DNA of 64,000 nucleotides from Vreelandella sedimenti (GCF_013416325.1 NZ_JACCGK010000001.1:124001-188000); one strand, 5' to 3'; counted from the stretch's first letter, positions 1 to 8,688 are shown. The notes: a model not told the origin generated them from the letters alone. Numbers and translations are program-made.

Positions 1-227
1 ATATTTCCTTTGTGCGCGAAATGCTCGAAAACAAAAATGACCGCACCATTGTTCAGACCATCATCGCCATGGCAAAAGCGCTAGAGATGAAAACCGTGGC
101 GGAAGGCGTAGAAACGCGCGACCAAGCGAATTTGCTTGCCGAAATGGGGTGCAATGAGGCGCAAGGGTACTGGTTTGGCCGTCCCCTGCCTGCCGATGAG
201 TTTGCGATGCAGTGGTTAACTACTTAG
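1..227 (+). CDS. C-terminal end of an EAL-domain cyclic-di-GMP phosphodiesterase (partial)
   Basis: The reading frame is open from the window edge, so the gene starts outside; only about 75 C-terminal residues are visible. They match the end of EAL domains: the AEGVET motif (about residue 31 of the visible part), followed by a QA..L..MGC segment and QGYWFGRPLP. EAL domains hydrolyse cyclic-di-GMP to pGpG in the cytoplasm and are often preceded by GGDEF and sensor domains, which cannot be seen here. The internal GTG at 12 is not a true start. No gene in the rest of the window is functionally tied to it. Confidence 0.9.
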   Translation, partial: ISFVREMLENKNDRTIVQTIIAMAKALEMKTVAEGVETRDQANLLAEMGCNEAQGYWFGRPLPADEFAMQWLTT

Positions 228-258
228 CCTTCTATTTGCTCATCGTCGTCTTCTATTA

Positions 259-276
259 GCGTCATCGTCTTGTCAT
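259..276 (+). promoter_or_regulatory. Pho box (PhoB site) upstream of the HAD-phnR pair
   Basis: The sequence GCGTCATCGTCTTGTCAT forms two 7-bp half sites (GCGTCAT, TTGTCAT) separated by 4 bp, the 11-bp periodicity of PhoB boxes (consensus CTGTCAT-N4-CTGTCAT). It lies about 50 bp before the next start codon. Very similar sites occur at 1808-1825 and 34497-34514. Assignment is by motif only. Confidence 0.6.
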
Positions 277-328
277 CACCTTTGGCATACCCTACGCGCC
301 GCCAACCCGCGATGAAAGGAGTGCTCCC

Positions 329-1054
329 ATGCGCCTGGCCCTGTTTGATCTTGACGACACCCTCCTGGACGGAGACTGCAGCGACCGCTGGAATTTATGG
401 ATGATAGAGCAAGGCTGGATCAGCGATGCCGAAGCGTTTATGGCGCGGGCGGAGCAAATGCACCAGGCCTATCATGCGGGGAAGCTAAAGCTTGAAGAGT
501 ATTTGGCCATGACCCTAGCACCGCTGCGAGGGCGCAGGGTGAAAGATGTGCAAAAAGAGGTCGAGCGCTTTGTGGCCACGCACCTACAACCGCGTATTTT
601 TGAACAAGCCTGGGCCTGCCTGGAAGCGCACCGCCAAGCAGGCGATACCCTGGTACTGATTTCCGCCTCGTCACGGCATCTGGTCGAGCCGATAGCGACC
701 ACTCTGGGTATTGAACACGTGCTGGCGGTAGAGCTAAGCGTGGAACACGGCATCAATGAAGACGCGCGCTATACCGGTGGCAGCGAGGGTATTTTTTCTT
801 ATCGCGGCGGTAAGGTGCTGCGTTTAAAACAGTGGCTGGCCGAGCAGCAGTTCACCCCTAGCCACACTACTTTCTACTCAGACTCCCGCAACGACCTCCC
901 GCTGTTGCAGTACGTGGATTGCCCTGTAGCGGTCAATCCCGATCCAGTGCTTGCTGAGGTGGCTAGCGTTGAAGGTTGGCGGCGCTTAGACTGGCGGGCT
1001 CCCCCGAGCGCTTCGTCGCCTAATGCTCTGCCAGGAAAATCGGCGCATGTCTGA
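329..1054 (+). CDS. HAD-superfamily hydrolase, subfamily IB (SerB-like phosphatase)
   Basis: The 241-residue protein has all four HAD motifs: FDLDDT at residues 6-11 (Asp7 nucleophile, Asp9 acid/base), a serine in LISASS near 111, a lysine in GGK near 160, and the acidic DSRNDLP motif near 184. Subfamily IB enzymes are cytoplasmic phosphomonoesterases, acting for example on phosphoserine or phosphocholine; the substrate here cannot be deduced. A clear AAAGGAG ribosome binding site precedes the ATG. The gene overlaps the following GntR gene by 8 bp and lies behind a Pho box, so a role in phosphate or phosphonate supply is inferred. Confidence 0.85.
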   Translation: MRLALFDLDDTLLDGDCSDRWNLWMIEQGWISDAEAFMARAEQMHQAYHAGKLKLEEYLAMTLAPLRGRRVKDVQKEVERFVATHLQPRIFEQAWACLEAHRQAGDTLVLISASSRHLVEPIATTLGIEHVLAVELSVEHGINEDARYTGGSEGIFSYRGGKVLRLKQWLAEQQFTPSHTTFYSDSRNDLPLLQYVDCPVAVNPDPVLAEVASVEGWRRLDWRAPPSASSPNALPGKSAHV

Positions 1055-1757
1055 TGCCTACTATCTAAAGTTAACCGAACAGCTTCGTACCTTGATCGAC
1101 CAAAATGCTGCCCTGTGGGAAGGAAAGCTCCCTGCAGAGCGGTCATTGGCCGAGCGCTTTGCCACCACTCGTGTGACCCTGCGCCAAGCGCTTTCACAGT
1201 TGGAAATGGAGGGCTTAATCCACCGCAGCAACCGGCGCGGCTGGTTTATTTCCCCCGCCCGTTTAGTTTACGACCCCACCCGTGACGCGGGCTTTAATGA
1301 CTATGTACGTGCACAGGGGCGGCAGCCGCGAACGGCAGTGTTGAAGCTGGAAACCCGTGCCCATCTGCCTGCCGCGCGGGCACTGAACCTGCCGGATGAC
1401 CAGCCGTTTCATCATATTCGCCGCCGTCGCTATGTGGATGATCGCGCCGTGCTGGTGGAGTCGCTGTGGGTGGTGCCAACGTGCGCCCCAGAGTTGCTGG
1501 ACATCTACACCGGGCAGTCGCTGTGGGGGCTGCTGCGCGAACGCTGGGGGCACTACTTAGCCAATCGCTCTATCCGCATGGTGTCTGAAGCGCTTTCGCC
1601 GATTGATGCCGAAGAGCTGCTGGTGGCACCCGGCACCGCCGGGCTGAACATTAGCCGTGCCATTTTAGACGATCAGCAGCGCCCCATTGAGTTTGACGAG
1701 GAGCACTGGCTCCACGACTCACTGTGTATCAGCGTGGAACTATCGGGTCAGCGCTAG
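1047..1757 (+). CDS. phnR: GntR/HutC-family (UTRA) transcriptional regulator, PhnR-like
   Basis: A 236-residue cytoplasmic regulator with an N-terminal winged helix-turn-helix (about residues 4-68; PAERSLAERF...TTRVTLRQAL) and a UTRA effector domain (about 85-230). This is the HutC/PhnF architecture. An upstream in-frame ATG at 1023 exists, but the ATG at 1047 has AGGAAA about 10 nt upstream and overlaps the HAD stop by 8 bp, so it is preferred. Its position directly before phosphonate transport and phnWX genes fits PhnR, the GntR regulator associated with 2-aminoethylphosphonate loci. Two HutC-type operators (1844-1855, 5819-5830) are probably its targets. The ligand and the sign of regulation are inferred. 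Confidence 0.82.
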   Translation: MSDAYYLKLTEQLRTLIDQNAALWEGKLPAERSLAERFATTRVTLRQALSQLEMEGLIHRSNRRGWFISPARLVYDPTRDAGFNDYVRAQGRQPRTAVLKLETRAHLPAARALNLPDDQPFHHIRRRRYVDDRAVLVESLWVVPTCAPELLDIYTGQSLWGLLRERWGHYLANRSIRMVSEALSPIDAEELLVAPGTAGLNISRAILDDQQRPIEFDEEHWLHDSLCISVELSGQR

Positions 1758-1807
1758 CGGCGACAACCTGGTCGCGGTCATCACCCCTTAAAAAAACGTT
1801 CAAACAA

Positions 1808-1825
1808 GCGTCATCGCAGTGTCAT
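1808..1825 (+). promoter_or_regulatory. Pho box upstream of the aminoethylphosphonate transporter
   Basis: GCGTCATCGCAGTGTCAT contains half sites GCGTCAT and GTGTCAT with a 4-bp spacer, matching the PhoB 11-bp repeat. It lies 52 bp before the binding-protein start and 18 bp before a HutC-type operator, consistent with PhoB activation combined with repression by the neighbouring GntR protein. Motif-based call. Confidence 0.6.
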
Positions 1826-1843
1826 TTAACGCCTTCAGACTTC

Positions 1844-1855
1844 TGGTCTATACCA
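1844..1855 (+). promoter_or_regulatory. HutC-type GntR operator before the phosphonate transporter
   Basis: TGGTCTATACCA contains GTCTATAC, an exact match to the HutC-subfamily operator consensus GTMTAKAC, with TGG/CCA flanks extending the symmetry. It lies 22 bp before the transporter start codon and just downstream of the Pho box. A sister site with the same flanks is at 5819-5830 before phnW. Confidence 0.65.
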
Positions 1856-1876
1856 ATTAGCCAGGAGACTATCATC

Positions 1877-2908
1877 ATGATGCCACGCCGTTTATTCCCT
1901 TCAACGTTGCTAGCAGGCGCTGCTGTTGCGCTTGCCTCCAACGCCCAAGCAACTGAATTAACGGTGTATACCGCCGTTGAGTCGGACGACCTGCAAAAAT
2001 ACGCTGAACGCTTCAGCGCGGCCCACCCGGATATCGATATTAACTGGGTGCGCGACTCCACCGGCGTGATTACCGCCCGCCTGCTGGCCGAGAAAGACAA
2101 CCCCCAGGCCGACGTGATCTGGGGCCTGGCCGCTACCAGCCTGCTGGTTCTGGAAGAGGAGGGCATGCTGGAGCGCTACGCTCCCGCTGGCGTTGAGAAT
2201 CTCGACCCCAAATTTGTCGATGTGGCCTATCGTGATGGTGAAGACCCGGCTTGGGTTGGTATGGACGCCTGGGTCGCTGCTATTTGCTACAACACCATTG
2301 AGGGCGAGCGCCAGGGCGTGCCGATGCCGACCTCTTGGGAAGCTCTCACCCAGCCAGAGTTTGAAGGCCATGTGATTATGCCTAACCCCAACTCGTCGGG
2401 TACCGGCTATCTGGATGTGGCCAGCTGGCTGCAGCTATGGGAAGAGGATCAGGGCTGGGATTATATGGATCGCCTGCATAGCAACATCGCCCGTTACACC
2501 CATTCTGGCTCCGCCCCTTGTAGCCTGGCGGCCACCGGTGAAACCGTGGTGGGCGTATCATTTGCTTTCCGCGGTGCGCGCTTGAAGTCCCAGGGGGCGC
2601 CTATTGAAGTTATCTTCCCTGAAGAAGGGCTGGGCTGGGATATGGAAGCCGCCGCTATTATGGCCGGTACCGACAAGCTGGAAGCCGCGAAAACGCTCAT
2701 GGACTGGGCAATCTCCCGCGAGGCCAACGAACTGTATAACGAAGGCTATGCAGTGGTTGCCTACCCAGGTGTGGCACAGCCGATCGACAATTACCCTGCT
2801 GATATCACCGACCTTATGATCGACGCCGACTTCCAGTGGGCTGCCGTCAATCGCGAGCGCGTACTGGCCGAATGGCAGCGCCGTTACGATGGTAAAACCG
2901 AACAATAA
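1877..2908 (+). CDS. phnS: 2-aminoethylphosphonate ABC transporter, periplasmic substrate-binding protein
   Basis: A 343-residue exported protein with a Sec signal (MMPRRLFPSTLLAGAAVALA, cleavage probably after NAQA near residue 26), followed by an iron/phosphonate-type family 1 binding-protein fold (LTVYTAVESDDLQKYAERF...). The open frame extends upstream to 1724, but the ATG at 1877 has a CAGGAG site at the right distance and restores the signal peptide. Putative 2-aminoethylphosphonate transporters of this family (PhnS2; the AepX class) pair with an ATPase and a fused permease exactly as here, next to phnW and phnX. An intercistronic hairpin follows the gene. Substrate is assigned from context plus family and was not shown directly. 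Confidence 0.85.
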   Translation: MMPRRLFPSTLLAGAAVALASNAQATELTVYTAVESDDLQKYAERFSAAHPDIDINWVRDSTGVITARLLAEKDNPQADVIWGLAATSLLVLEEEGMLERYAPAGVENLDPKFVDVAYRDGEDPAWVGMDAWVAAICYNTIEGERQGVPMPTSWEALTQPEFEGHVIMPNPNSSGTGYLDVASWLQLWEEDQGWDYMDRLHSNIARYTHSGSAPCSLAATGETVVGVSFAFRGARLKSQGAPIEVIFPEEGLGWDMEAAAIMAGTDKLEAAKTLMDWAISREANELYNEGYAVVAYPGVAQPIDNYPADITDLMIDADFQWAAVNRERVLAEWQRRYDGKTEQ

Positions 2909-2921
2909 ACCGCGATCAGTT

Positions 2922-2942
2922 GCCCCGGCCATGCGCCGGGGC
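2922..2942 (+). terminator. Intercistronic hairpin after the phosphonate binding-protein gene
   Basis: GCCCCGGC and GCCGGGGC form an 8-bp GC stem with a 5-nt loop, 14 bp after the stop codon and immediately before the GGAG ribosome binding site of the ATPase gene. There is no T-tract, so it is more likely an mRNA stabiliser or partial attenuator that favours binding-protein expression than a full terminator. Confidence 0.6.
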
Positions 2943-2953
2943 TTGGAGATGTT

Positions 2954-4078
2954 ATGCACACGACAATGACATCGCTGCTGGCGGCCGACACACCAACGGT
3001 GATGACTCCCACTACTTCCCATTTAACCATTGAAGCAGTCACTAAGCGTTTTGGTAGTTTTACCGCGCTGGATGGTATTTCCCTGACCATTAACGAGGGC
3101 GAATTTGTCTGCTTTTTGGGACCCTCCGGCTGTGGCAAAACAACTCTGCTGCGCACCATTGCGGGTCTTGCCCAGCAAACCGCGGGCACGCTTATTCAGC
3201 GCGGCGAGGATATATCCTCGCTGCCCCCCCAGGCGCGGGATTTCGGCATTGTGTTCCAGTCCTATGCGCTGTTTCCCAACCTCACGGTGTTTAACAATGT
3301 GGCCTATGGGTTGCGTAACCGGCGGGTAGAGCGGTCGCACATCCATGCTCGGGTTAATGAGCTGCTCGCGCTGGTGAACTTAACCGGCAGTGAAAAGAAG
3401 TACCCGGCGGCACTTTCCGGTGGGCAACAGCAGCGCGTTGCGCTGGCGCGGGCACTGGCCACCGAGCCCGGTCTGCTGCTGCTGGACGAGCCGCTTTCGG
3501 CGTTGGACGCCCGGGTGCGGGGCCACCTGCGCAGCCAGATTAAAGCCCTGCAGGCGCGCCTGGGGGTGACCACAATCATGGTGACCCACGACCAGGAAGA
3601 GGCACTCACCATGGCCGACCGCATCGTGGTGATGAACCACGGCGTGATCGAGCAAGTGGGTACCCCAGCCGAGATCTACCACCAGCCTGCCAGCGCCTTT
3701 GTGGCCTCGTTTATCGGCAGCATGAACTTCCTGGAAGTGACCGCTCAGGGCGATAACCAAGCGCTGCTGGGTACCACGTCCTGCGCCTGCCTATCGCATA
3801 CCCTAAAAGTGGGCCAAGCCGCCCAACTGGCTATTCGGCCTGAAACGGTGGCACTTAGCCGCCAAGCGGGAGCGCTGAATGGTGAGGTGATCGGCATCGA
3901 GTTTTTAGGTCCCTTTCAGCGGGTCACTTTGCGCCTAACGGATGCTGACCAAACGCTCATTGCCGATGTGCCTAGCCGCGATAGTACCGACCTATGCCTT
4001 TACCAGGGGCAGGTTCTAGGTATTCACCTGCCCGCCGAAGCCGCCCGTCTTTACCCCGCCGGGAGCAGCCAGCAATGA
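2954..4078 (+). CDS. phnT: 2-aminoethylphosphonate ABC transporter ATP-binding protein
   Basis: A 374-residue cytoplasmic ABC ATPase. Walker A is GPSGCGKTT near residue 56, followed by the Q-loop (FQSYALFPNLTV), the signature LSGGQQQRVALARA, Walker B LLLLDEPLSALD and the H-loop VTHDQEEA. A C-terminal TOBE-like domain follows (about residues 285-365), as in CysA/PotA-type importers. A TTGGAG site lies 5 nt before the ATG. The stop overlaps the permease start in an ATGA arrangement, indicating translational coupling. It powers uptake together with the adjacent binding protein and fused permease. Confidence 0.88.
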   Translation: MHTTMTSLLAADTPTVMTPTTSHLTIEAVTKRFGSFTALDGISLTINEGEFVCFLGPSGCGKTTLLRTIAGLAQQTAGTLIQRGEDISSLPPQARDFGIVFQSYALFPNLTVFNNVAYGLRNRRVERSHIHARVNELLALVNLTGSEKKYPAALSGGQQQRVALARALATEPGLLLLDEPLSALDARVRGHLRSQIKALQARLGVTTIMVTHDQEEALTMADRIVVMNHGVIEQVGTPAEIYHQPASAFVASFIGSMNFLEVTAQGDNQALLGTTSCACLSHTLKVGQAAQLAIRPETVALSRQAGALNGEVIGIEFLGPFQRVTLRLTDADQTLIADVPSRDSTDLCLYQGQVLGIHLPAEAARLYPAGSSQQ

Positions 4079-5769
4079 TGGCCGAGAGCTTTGTAAAATC
4101 GGCGACCAAGCCGTCGCTAGAGTCGTTGATCCGCTTATTGGCGTTACTCGCTGGCGTTGCGTTGCTGGTGGTGGGACTGTTATTCCCACTACTGACCATG
4201 CTGATCAAGAGCCTGCAAGACCGCGCCGGCGACTTTATCGGACTGGCCAACTTTGCGCACTACTTTCAAACCCCGACGCTGGTCAATTCGATTGCCAACT
4301 CGTTGCGGGTGGCGTTGATGACTACCGGTGTGGTGGTCGGGTTAGCGTTTTTATGCGCCTACGGGATCACCCGAACCTGCATGCCGGGCAAGCGGTTATT
4401 TCGGATGTTGGCGATTCTGCCCATTTTGGCGCCATCGCTGCTGCCCGCTATTAGCCTGGTCTATCTGTTTGGCAATCAGGGATTTCTGCGCGATTTACTG
4501 GCCGGCCAGTCGGTTTATGGACCCATCGGCATTGTCATGGGTATGAGCTTCTGGATATTCCCTCACGCGCTAATGCTGCTGACCACCGCGCTGACCAACA
4601 GCGATGCGCGGCTCTACGAAGCGGCCGACGCGCTAGGTACCCCAAAGTGGCGTACGTTTTTGACTATTACGTTGCCCGGCGTGCGCTACGGGCTGATTTC
4701 CTGCCTGTTTGTGGTGTTTACCCTGGCGATTACCGACTTTGGCGTGCCTAAAATCATCGGCGGCCAGTTCAGTGTGCTGGCCACCGACGTCTATCGCCAA
4801 GTGGTGGGGCAGCAGAACTTTCAGATGGGGGCGGTGGTGAGCGTGATTCTGCTGCTGCCTGCAGTGCTCTCGTTTATCGTTGACCGCTGGATTCAGCGGC
4901 GCCAAGTGGCGCAACTCTCGGCACGGGCCGTGCCGTGGCAGCCTAGCCCCAGCCCGCTGCGAGATTGGATATTTACACTGCTTTGCTACACGGTAGCGGG
5001 CGTCATTCTGCTCGTCATCGGTACAGCGGTGTATGCCTCGCTGATACAATTCTGGCCCTATAACCTGTCCTTCACGCTGGAACACTACACCTTCCAAGGC
5101 ATGGCCGATGGTGGCTGGGGGGCGTGGTTTAACTCGCTTAAGTTAGCGTTTAGCGTGGCTTTGGTGGGCACGCTGGTAATCTTCTTTAACGCCTGGCTCA
5201 TCGAAAAGAGCGAGGGCTATCGCCCGCTGCGCCAAGGGCTGCACTTTATGGCCATGCTGCCCATGGCAGTGCCTGGCATGGTGCTGGGTCTTGCCTATAT
5301 CTTCTTTTTTAACCAGGCAGGTAATCCCCTTAACTGGCTTTACAGCACGATGGTGATTCTGGTGCTCAACACGCTGGTGCATTTTTATACGGTGTGTCAC
5401 CTCACCTCTGTGACCGCACTCAAGCAGCTTGACCCTGAGTTTGAAGCGGTGGGGGCCTCACTAAAAGTGCCGTTTTGGACCACGTTCAGCCGCATCACGC
5501 TGCCGGTGTCCCTGCCTGCTGTGCTGGATATTTCGGTCTACCTATTCGTCAATGCCATGACGACGGTGTCGGCGGTGGTGTTTCTCTATAACAGCGATAC
5601 GCGGCTTGCGTCGGTAGCGGTGCTGCACCTGGATGAAGCTGGCTACTTTGCCAGCGCTGCGGCCATGGCGGTGCTGATTTTCCTGACATCCTTGGTGGTT
5701 AAACTGCTGCATGCGGTACTTACTCATGTGCTGTTAAATAACGCTCAACGCTGGCGCTTGGTGAGCTAG
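4075..5769 (+). CDS. phnU: 2-aminoethylphosphonate ABC transporter permease, two fused permease domains
   Basis: A 564-residue inner-membrane protein containing two binding-protein-dependent permease modules in one chain. The first EAA-like loop is near EAADALGTPKWRTFLTITLPG and the second near EAVGASLKVPFWTTFSRITLPV; both carry the conserved EAA...G pattern that contacts the ATPase. About 12 membrane segments are visible. The frame extends upstream to 3994, but the ATG at 4075 overlaps the ATPase stop and has GGGAG upstream, so it is the likely start. The fused arrangement is characteristic of the PhnU2-type phosphonate permeases and of FbpB-like iron permeases; context favours phosphonate. 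Confidence 0.87.
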   Translation: MMAESFVKSATKPSLESLIRLLALLAGVALLVVGLLFPLLTMLIKSLQDRAGDFIGLANFAHYFQTPTLVNSIANSLRVALMTTGVVVGLAFLCAYGITRTCMPGKRLFRMLAILPILAPSLLPAISLVYLFGNQGFLRDLLAGQSVYGPIGIVMGMSFWIFPHALMLLTTALTNSDARLYEAADALGTPKWRTFLTITLPGVRYGLISCLFVVFTLAITDFGVPKIIGGQFSVLATDVYRQVVGQQNFQMGAVVSVILLLPAVLSFIVDRWIQRRQVAQLSARAVPWQPSPSPLRDWIFTLLCYTVAGVILLVIGTAVYASLIQFWPYNLSFTLEHYTFQGMADGGWGAWFNSLKLAFSVALVGTLVIFFNAWLIEKSEGYRPLRQGLHFMAMLPMAVPGMVLGLAYIFFFNQAGNPLNWLYSTMVILVLNTLVHFYTVCHLTSVTALKQLDPEFEAVGASLKVPFWTTFSRITLPVSLPAVLDISVYLFVNAMTTVSAVVFLYNSDTRLASVAVLHLDEAGYFASAAAMAVLIFLTSLVVKLLHAVLTHVLLNNAQRWRLVS

Positions 5770-5818
5770 ACGACACCTAGACAGCCGCTTTGCTTGCGAT
5801 TAAAGTGTTTAAAAAATC

Positions 5819-5830
5819 TGGTATATACCA
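5819..5830 (+). promoter_or_regulatory. HutC-type GntR operator abutting the phnW start codon
   Basis: TGGTATATACCA is a perfect 12-bp palindrome containing GTATATAC, an exact match to the HutC consensus GTMTAKAC. It ends 2 bp before the phnW ATG, occupying the place where a ribosome binding site would normally be. It shares its TGG/CCA flanks with the site at 1844-1855. Confidence 0.65.
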
Positions 5831-5832
5831 AA

Positions 5833-6969
5833 ATGACTAACTCAATCAAAGAGCCTTATCTGTTAACCCCGGGGCCGTTGACCACCTCCCACGCGACCAA
5901 AGCGGCCATGCTGCGTGACTGGGGCTCCTGGGATGACGACTTTAATCAGGTAACGGCCGACGTGCGCACTCAACTGCTTGCCATGGCGGAAGCGGCGAGC
6001 GGCGAGTACGCCTGTGTGCCCATGCAGGGCAGCGGCACCTTTGCCGTTGAGAGCGCGCTGGCTTGCGCTACCGACCCAAATGACAAAGTACTGGTGCTGA
6101 TGAACGGTGCCTACGGTAAGCGTGCCGCTCAACTGCTCCATATGATGGGCCGCCGCTACGTGACGCTGGATAAGGGTGATTACCTGCCACCCCAGCCCAA
6201 TGAAGTGGCGGTGCTACTGGAGCAATACCCAGAGATTACATCGGTATTTTTAGTCCATTGCGAAACCAGCTCGGGCATTTTGAACCCGTTAGAGGCGATT
6301 GCAGAGGTGGTACACACTCATGGTAAAACACTCATCGTCGATGCGATGAGTTCATTTGGCGGCGTACCCATCAGCCTCGCGAAAACACCTATCGATGTGC
6401 TGGTTTCCTCTGCCAACAAGTGCATTGAGGGCGTGCCAGGATTTGGTTTTGTGATTATTCGCAAAGCGTTGCTTGAAGCAGGAAAGGGGCGAGCCCACTC
6501 GCTGAGTCTGGATCTCTACGCCCAGTGGGAATATATGGAACGCACCGGTCAGTGGCGATTTACCCCGCCCACCCACACCGTGGTGGCCTTTCAGACTGCG
6601 CTTGCCCAGCACCGGGAAGAGGGCGGTGTGCGAGGGCGCTGCGCGCGCTATACCCGCAATCGTGATGCGCTGGTAAAAGGCATGCGGGCGATAGGCTTCG
6701 GCACGCTGTTAGAAGACGGATGGCTATCGCCGATCATCACTACCTTTTTAAGCCCTAACGACCCAGCGTTTGAGTTTAACGCTTTCTACGCGGCGCTAAA
6801 GTCGCGTGGATTTTTGATCTACCCCGGCAAGTTGACCGAAGTGGAGAGTTTTCGTATCGGCTGTATCGGCCAACTGGATGCGGCGGTAATGGAAACGCTG
6901 CTGGTGGCTATGCAAGACGCGCTGAGTGAGATGGGCGTCTTCCTTTCTTCACACTCACGGAGCGCATAA
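5833..6969 (+). CDS. phnW: 2-aminoethylphosphonate--pyruvate transaminase
   Basis: A 378-residue PLP enzyme that transfers the amino group of 2-aminoethylphosphonate to pyruvate, giving phosphonoacetaldehyde and alanine in the cytoplasm. The N-terminal [10 protein letters not shown] and the lysine in [15 protein letters not shown] (Schiff-base Lys) are family hallmarks, and the length matches PhnW. The ATG at 5833 gives the conventional N-terminus; a TTG at 5794 would add 13 residues. There is no recognisable ribosome binding site, because a HutC-type operator occupies that position. The stop overlaps the phnX start by one base (TAATG), so the two are coupled and form the classic phosphonatase route. 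Confidence 0.93.
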   Translation: MTNSIKEPYLLTPGPLTTSHATKAAMLRDWGSWDDDFNQVTADVRTQLLAMAEAASGEYACVPMQGSGTFAVESALACATDPNDKVLVLMNGAYGKRAAQLLHMMGRRYVTLDKGDYLPPQPNEVAVLLEQYPEITSVFLVHCETSSGILNPLEAIAEVVHTHGKTLIVDAMSSFGGVPISLAKTPIDVLVSSANKCIEGVPGFGFVIIRKALLEAGKGRAHSLSLDLYAQWEYMERTGQWRFTPPTHTVVAFQTALAQHREEGGVRGRCARYTRNRDALVKGMRAIGFGTLLEDGWLSPIITTFLSPNDPAFEFNAFYAALKSRGFLIYPGKLTEVESFRIGCIGQLDAAVMETLLVAMQDALSEMGVFLSSHSRSA

Positions 6970-7787
6970 TGCAGTATCAAACGCCTCAACGCCTTCAGGC
7001 GATTATCTGTGACTGGGCGGGCACGCTGGTCGACTTTGGCTCCTTTGCGCCTACCCAGATCTTTGTTGAAGCCTTTGCCGAACTGGGCGTGGCGATTAGT
7101 CTGGAAGAAGCTCGTGGCCCCATGGGCATGGGCAAATGGGACCATATTCGTACACTCTGCAATCACCCAGACATCGCCGAACGCTTTGTTCAGGCGTTAG
7201 GCCACGCGCCTTCTGATGACGATGTAACGGCGCTTTACGAGCGCTTTATGCCGCTGCAGATTGCCAAAATTGCCGATCACTCGACGCTGATTCCCGGCGC
7301 GCTAGACACCTTAGCTACGCTGCGTGACCAGGGGCTTAAGATTGGTTCTTGCTCCGGCTATCCATTAGTAGTGATGGAAAAAGTTGTCGCCCTAGCAGCG
7401 GCCAACGACTTGCAAGTAGATCATGTGGTGGCGACCGATGAAGTGCCTAACGGGCGACCACACCCCTCCCAGGCGCTGGCCAATGTGATTGCCCTGGGTG
7501 TTAGCGATGTCGCCGCCTGCGTTAAAGTCGATGACACCACGCCGGGCATTCTTGAAGGGCGCAGCGCGGGCATGTGGACGGTGGCGCTTACCTGCTCGGG
7601 CAATGCGCTGGGGCTAACCTATGCGCAATATCAAGCGTTGAGTGATGCCGAGCGCCACGCCGCCCACGAGCGGGTGGCCGCGCAGTTTGCCCCCTCAGCA
7701 CCGCACTACTGCATTGAGACCATTGCCGAGCTACCCAGCGTGGTCGATGCCATCACTACACGTCTTCAACAGGGAGAGCGTCCTTGA
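6969..7787 (+). CDS. phnX: Phosphonoacetaldehyde hydrolase (phosphonatase)
   Basis: A 272-residue HAD-family enzyme cleaving the C-P bond of phosphonoacetaldehyde to acetaldehyde and phosphate. The nucleophile motif is [12 protein letters not shown] (Asp near residue 15, replacing the usual DxDGT). The cap-domain lysine that forms a Schiff base with the substrate is in [10 protein letters not shown] near residue 56. [11 protein letters not shown] near residue 183 supplies the acidic motif. It is translationally coupled to phnW upstream, and its stop overlaps the next gene. It completes mineralisation of 2-aminoethylphosphonate to phosphate. Confidence 0.93.
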   Translation: MQYQTPQRLQAIICDWAGTLVDFGSFAPTQIFVEAFAELGVAISLEEARGPMGMGKWDHIRTLCNHPDIAERFVQALGHAPSDDDVTALYERFMPLQIAKIADHSTLIPGALDTLATLRDQGLKIGSCSGYPLVVMEKVVALAAANDLQVDHVVATDEVPNGRPHPSQALANVIALGVSDVAACVKVDDTTPGILEGRSAGMWTVALTCSGNALGLTYAQYQALSDAERHAAHERVAAQFAPSAPHYCIETIAELPSVVDAITTRLQQGERP

Positions 7788-8677
7788 GTCCAGCCGCGCT
7801 TGCTCTGGTGCTGGTCTCGGTATGTATGCACGCCGGATGGAACGTGTTGGGCAAACGCAATGCGCCGTCGTTAGCCTCTTTTACCCTGGCTTACGGCGCG
7901 GGTGGGGCGGTGATGCTGCCGCTGGTGTTGCTTGGGCCGACGCTCACTGCGTTACCAAGTGCATTCTGGGGCTGGTTGGCGCTTTCGGGATTATGCCAAA
8001 TGCTCTACATGGGCGGCTTAGCCTGGGCCTACGCGAGAGGGGACGTTAGCGTACTCTACCCCATCGCCCGGGCATTGCCGGTAGTGCTAGTGCCGCTGGT
8101 ATCCATTGCGCTGTTGGGTAGTCGGGTGCTGGATCGCTGGGACGGTCTTGGCATGGTGCTAGTCGTGGCAGGCGCGCTCTGCCTACCCCTTAGCCATCCG
8201 CAGGCGCGTAGGATATCCACCTATCTCACCCCGGCCATGGGGTTTGCGCTACTAGCGGCAGCAGGCACCGTAGGCTACTCGCTAATCGATAAGCAGGCCC
8301 TCGGGCTAATGCAGGGGGCAGGGCACAGCGGGTTAACCGCCGGGGCGGTGTTTATGGTGCTGCAAGCGCTGATGACGCTCACCTGGGCGGTACCCCTGCT
8401 GGCGCTGCTGCCCGCAGAACGGCGCCGGCTACCCGCGCTCCGTCAGCAGGGATTTACCATGCTGATCGTTACCGGGTTGATGATGACCTGCACTTACGGT
8501 CTAGTATTAATCGCCATGGCGCTTACCAAAGAGGTGAGTTATGTGGTGGCACTGCGCCAGCTGTCTATTCCTGTGGGCGTATTGATGGGCGTGCTATGGC
8601 TAAAAGAGCCTGCCTCCAGGGCGAAAGCCGTAGGCACGCTGGTGATGTTGGCGGGGCTGGTGTTGGTGGTGCTTTAG
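7784..8677 (+). CDS. DMT-superfamily (EamA) transporter
   Basis: A 297-residue inner-membrane protein with ten predicted hydrophobic segments in two EamA repeats (about residues 5-140 and 150-297). The TTG start at 7784 overlaps the phnX stop (TTGA) and has GGGAGAG upstream, making it the last gene of the phosphonate operon. EamA proteins transport metabolites or amino acids, often as exporters; the substrate is unknown. Coupling to phnX suggests a role with phosphonate catabolism, for example alanine or aldehyde-derived product efflux, but this is inference. It converges on a leftward TauE gene only 11 bp downstream. Confidence 0.8.
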   Translation: MSPAALALVLVSVCMHAGWNVLGKRNAPSLASFTLAYGAGGAVMLPLVLLGPTLTALPSAFWGWLALSGLCQMLYMGGLAWAYARGDVSVLYPIARALPVVLVPLVSIALLGSRVLDRWDGLGMVLVVAGALCLPLSHPQARRISTYLTPAMGFALLAAAGTVGYSLIDKQALGLMQGAGHSGLTAGAVFMVLQALMTLTWAVPLLALLPAERRRLPALRQQGFTMLIVTGLMMTCTYGLVLIAMALTKEVSYVVALRQLSIPVGVLMGVLWLKEPASRAKAVGTLVMLAGLVLVVL

Positions 8678-8688
8678 GTCAGCGATAA

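Noticed and set aside
4633-5097. 154-residue antisense ORF within the fused permease gene
   Set aside because: Composition dominated by Gln/His/Arg, typical of antisense reading of a membrane protein gene.
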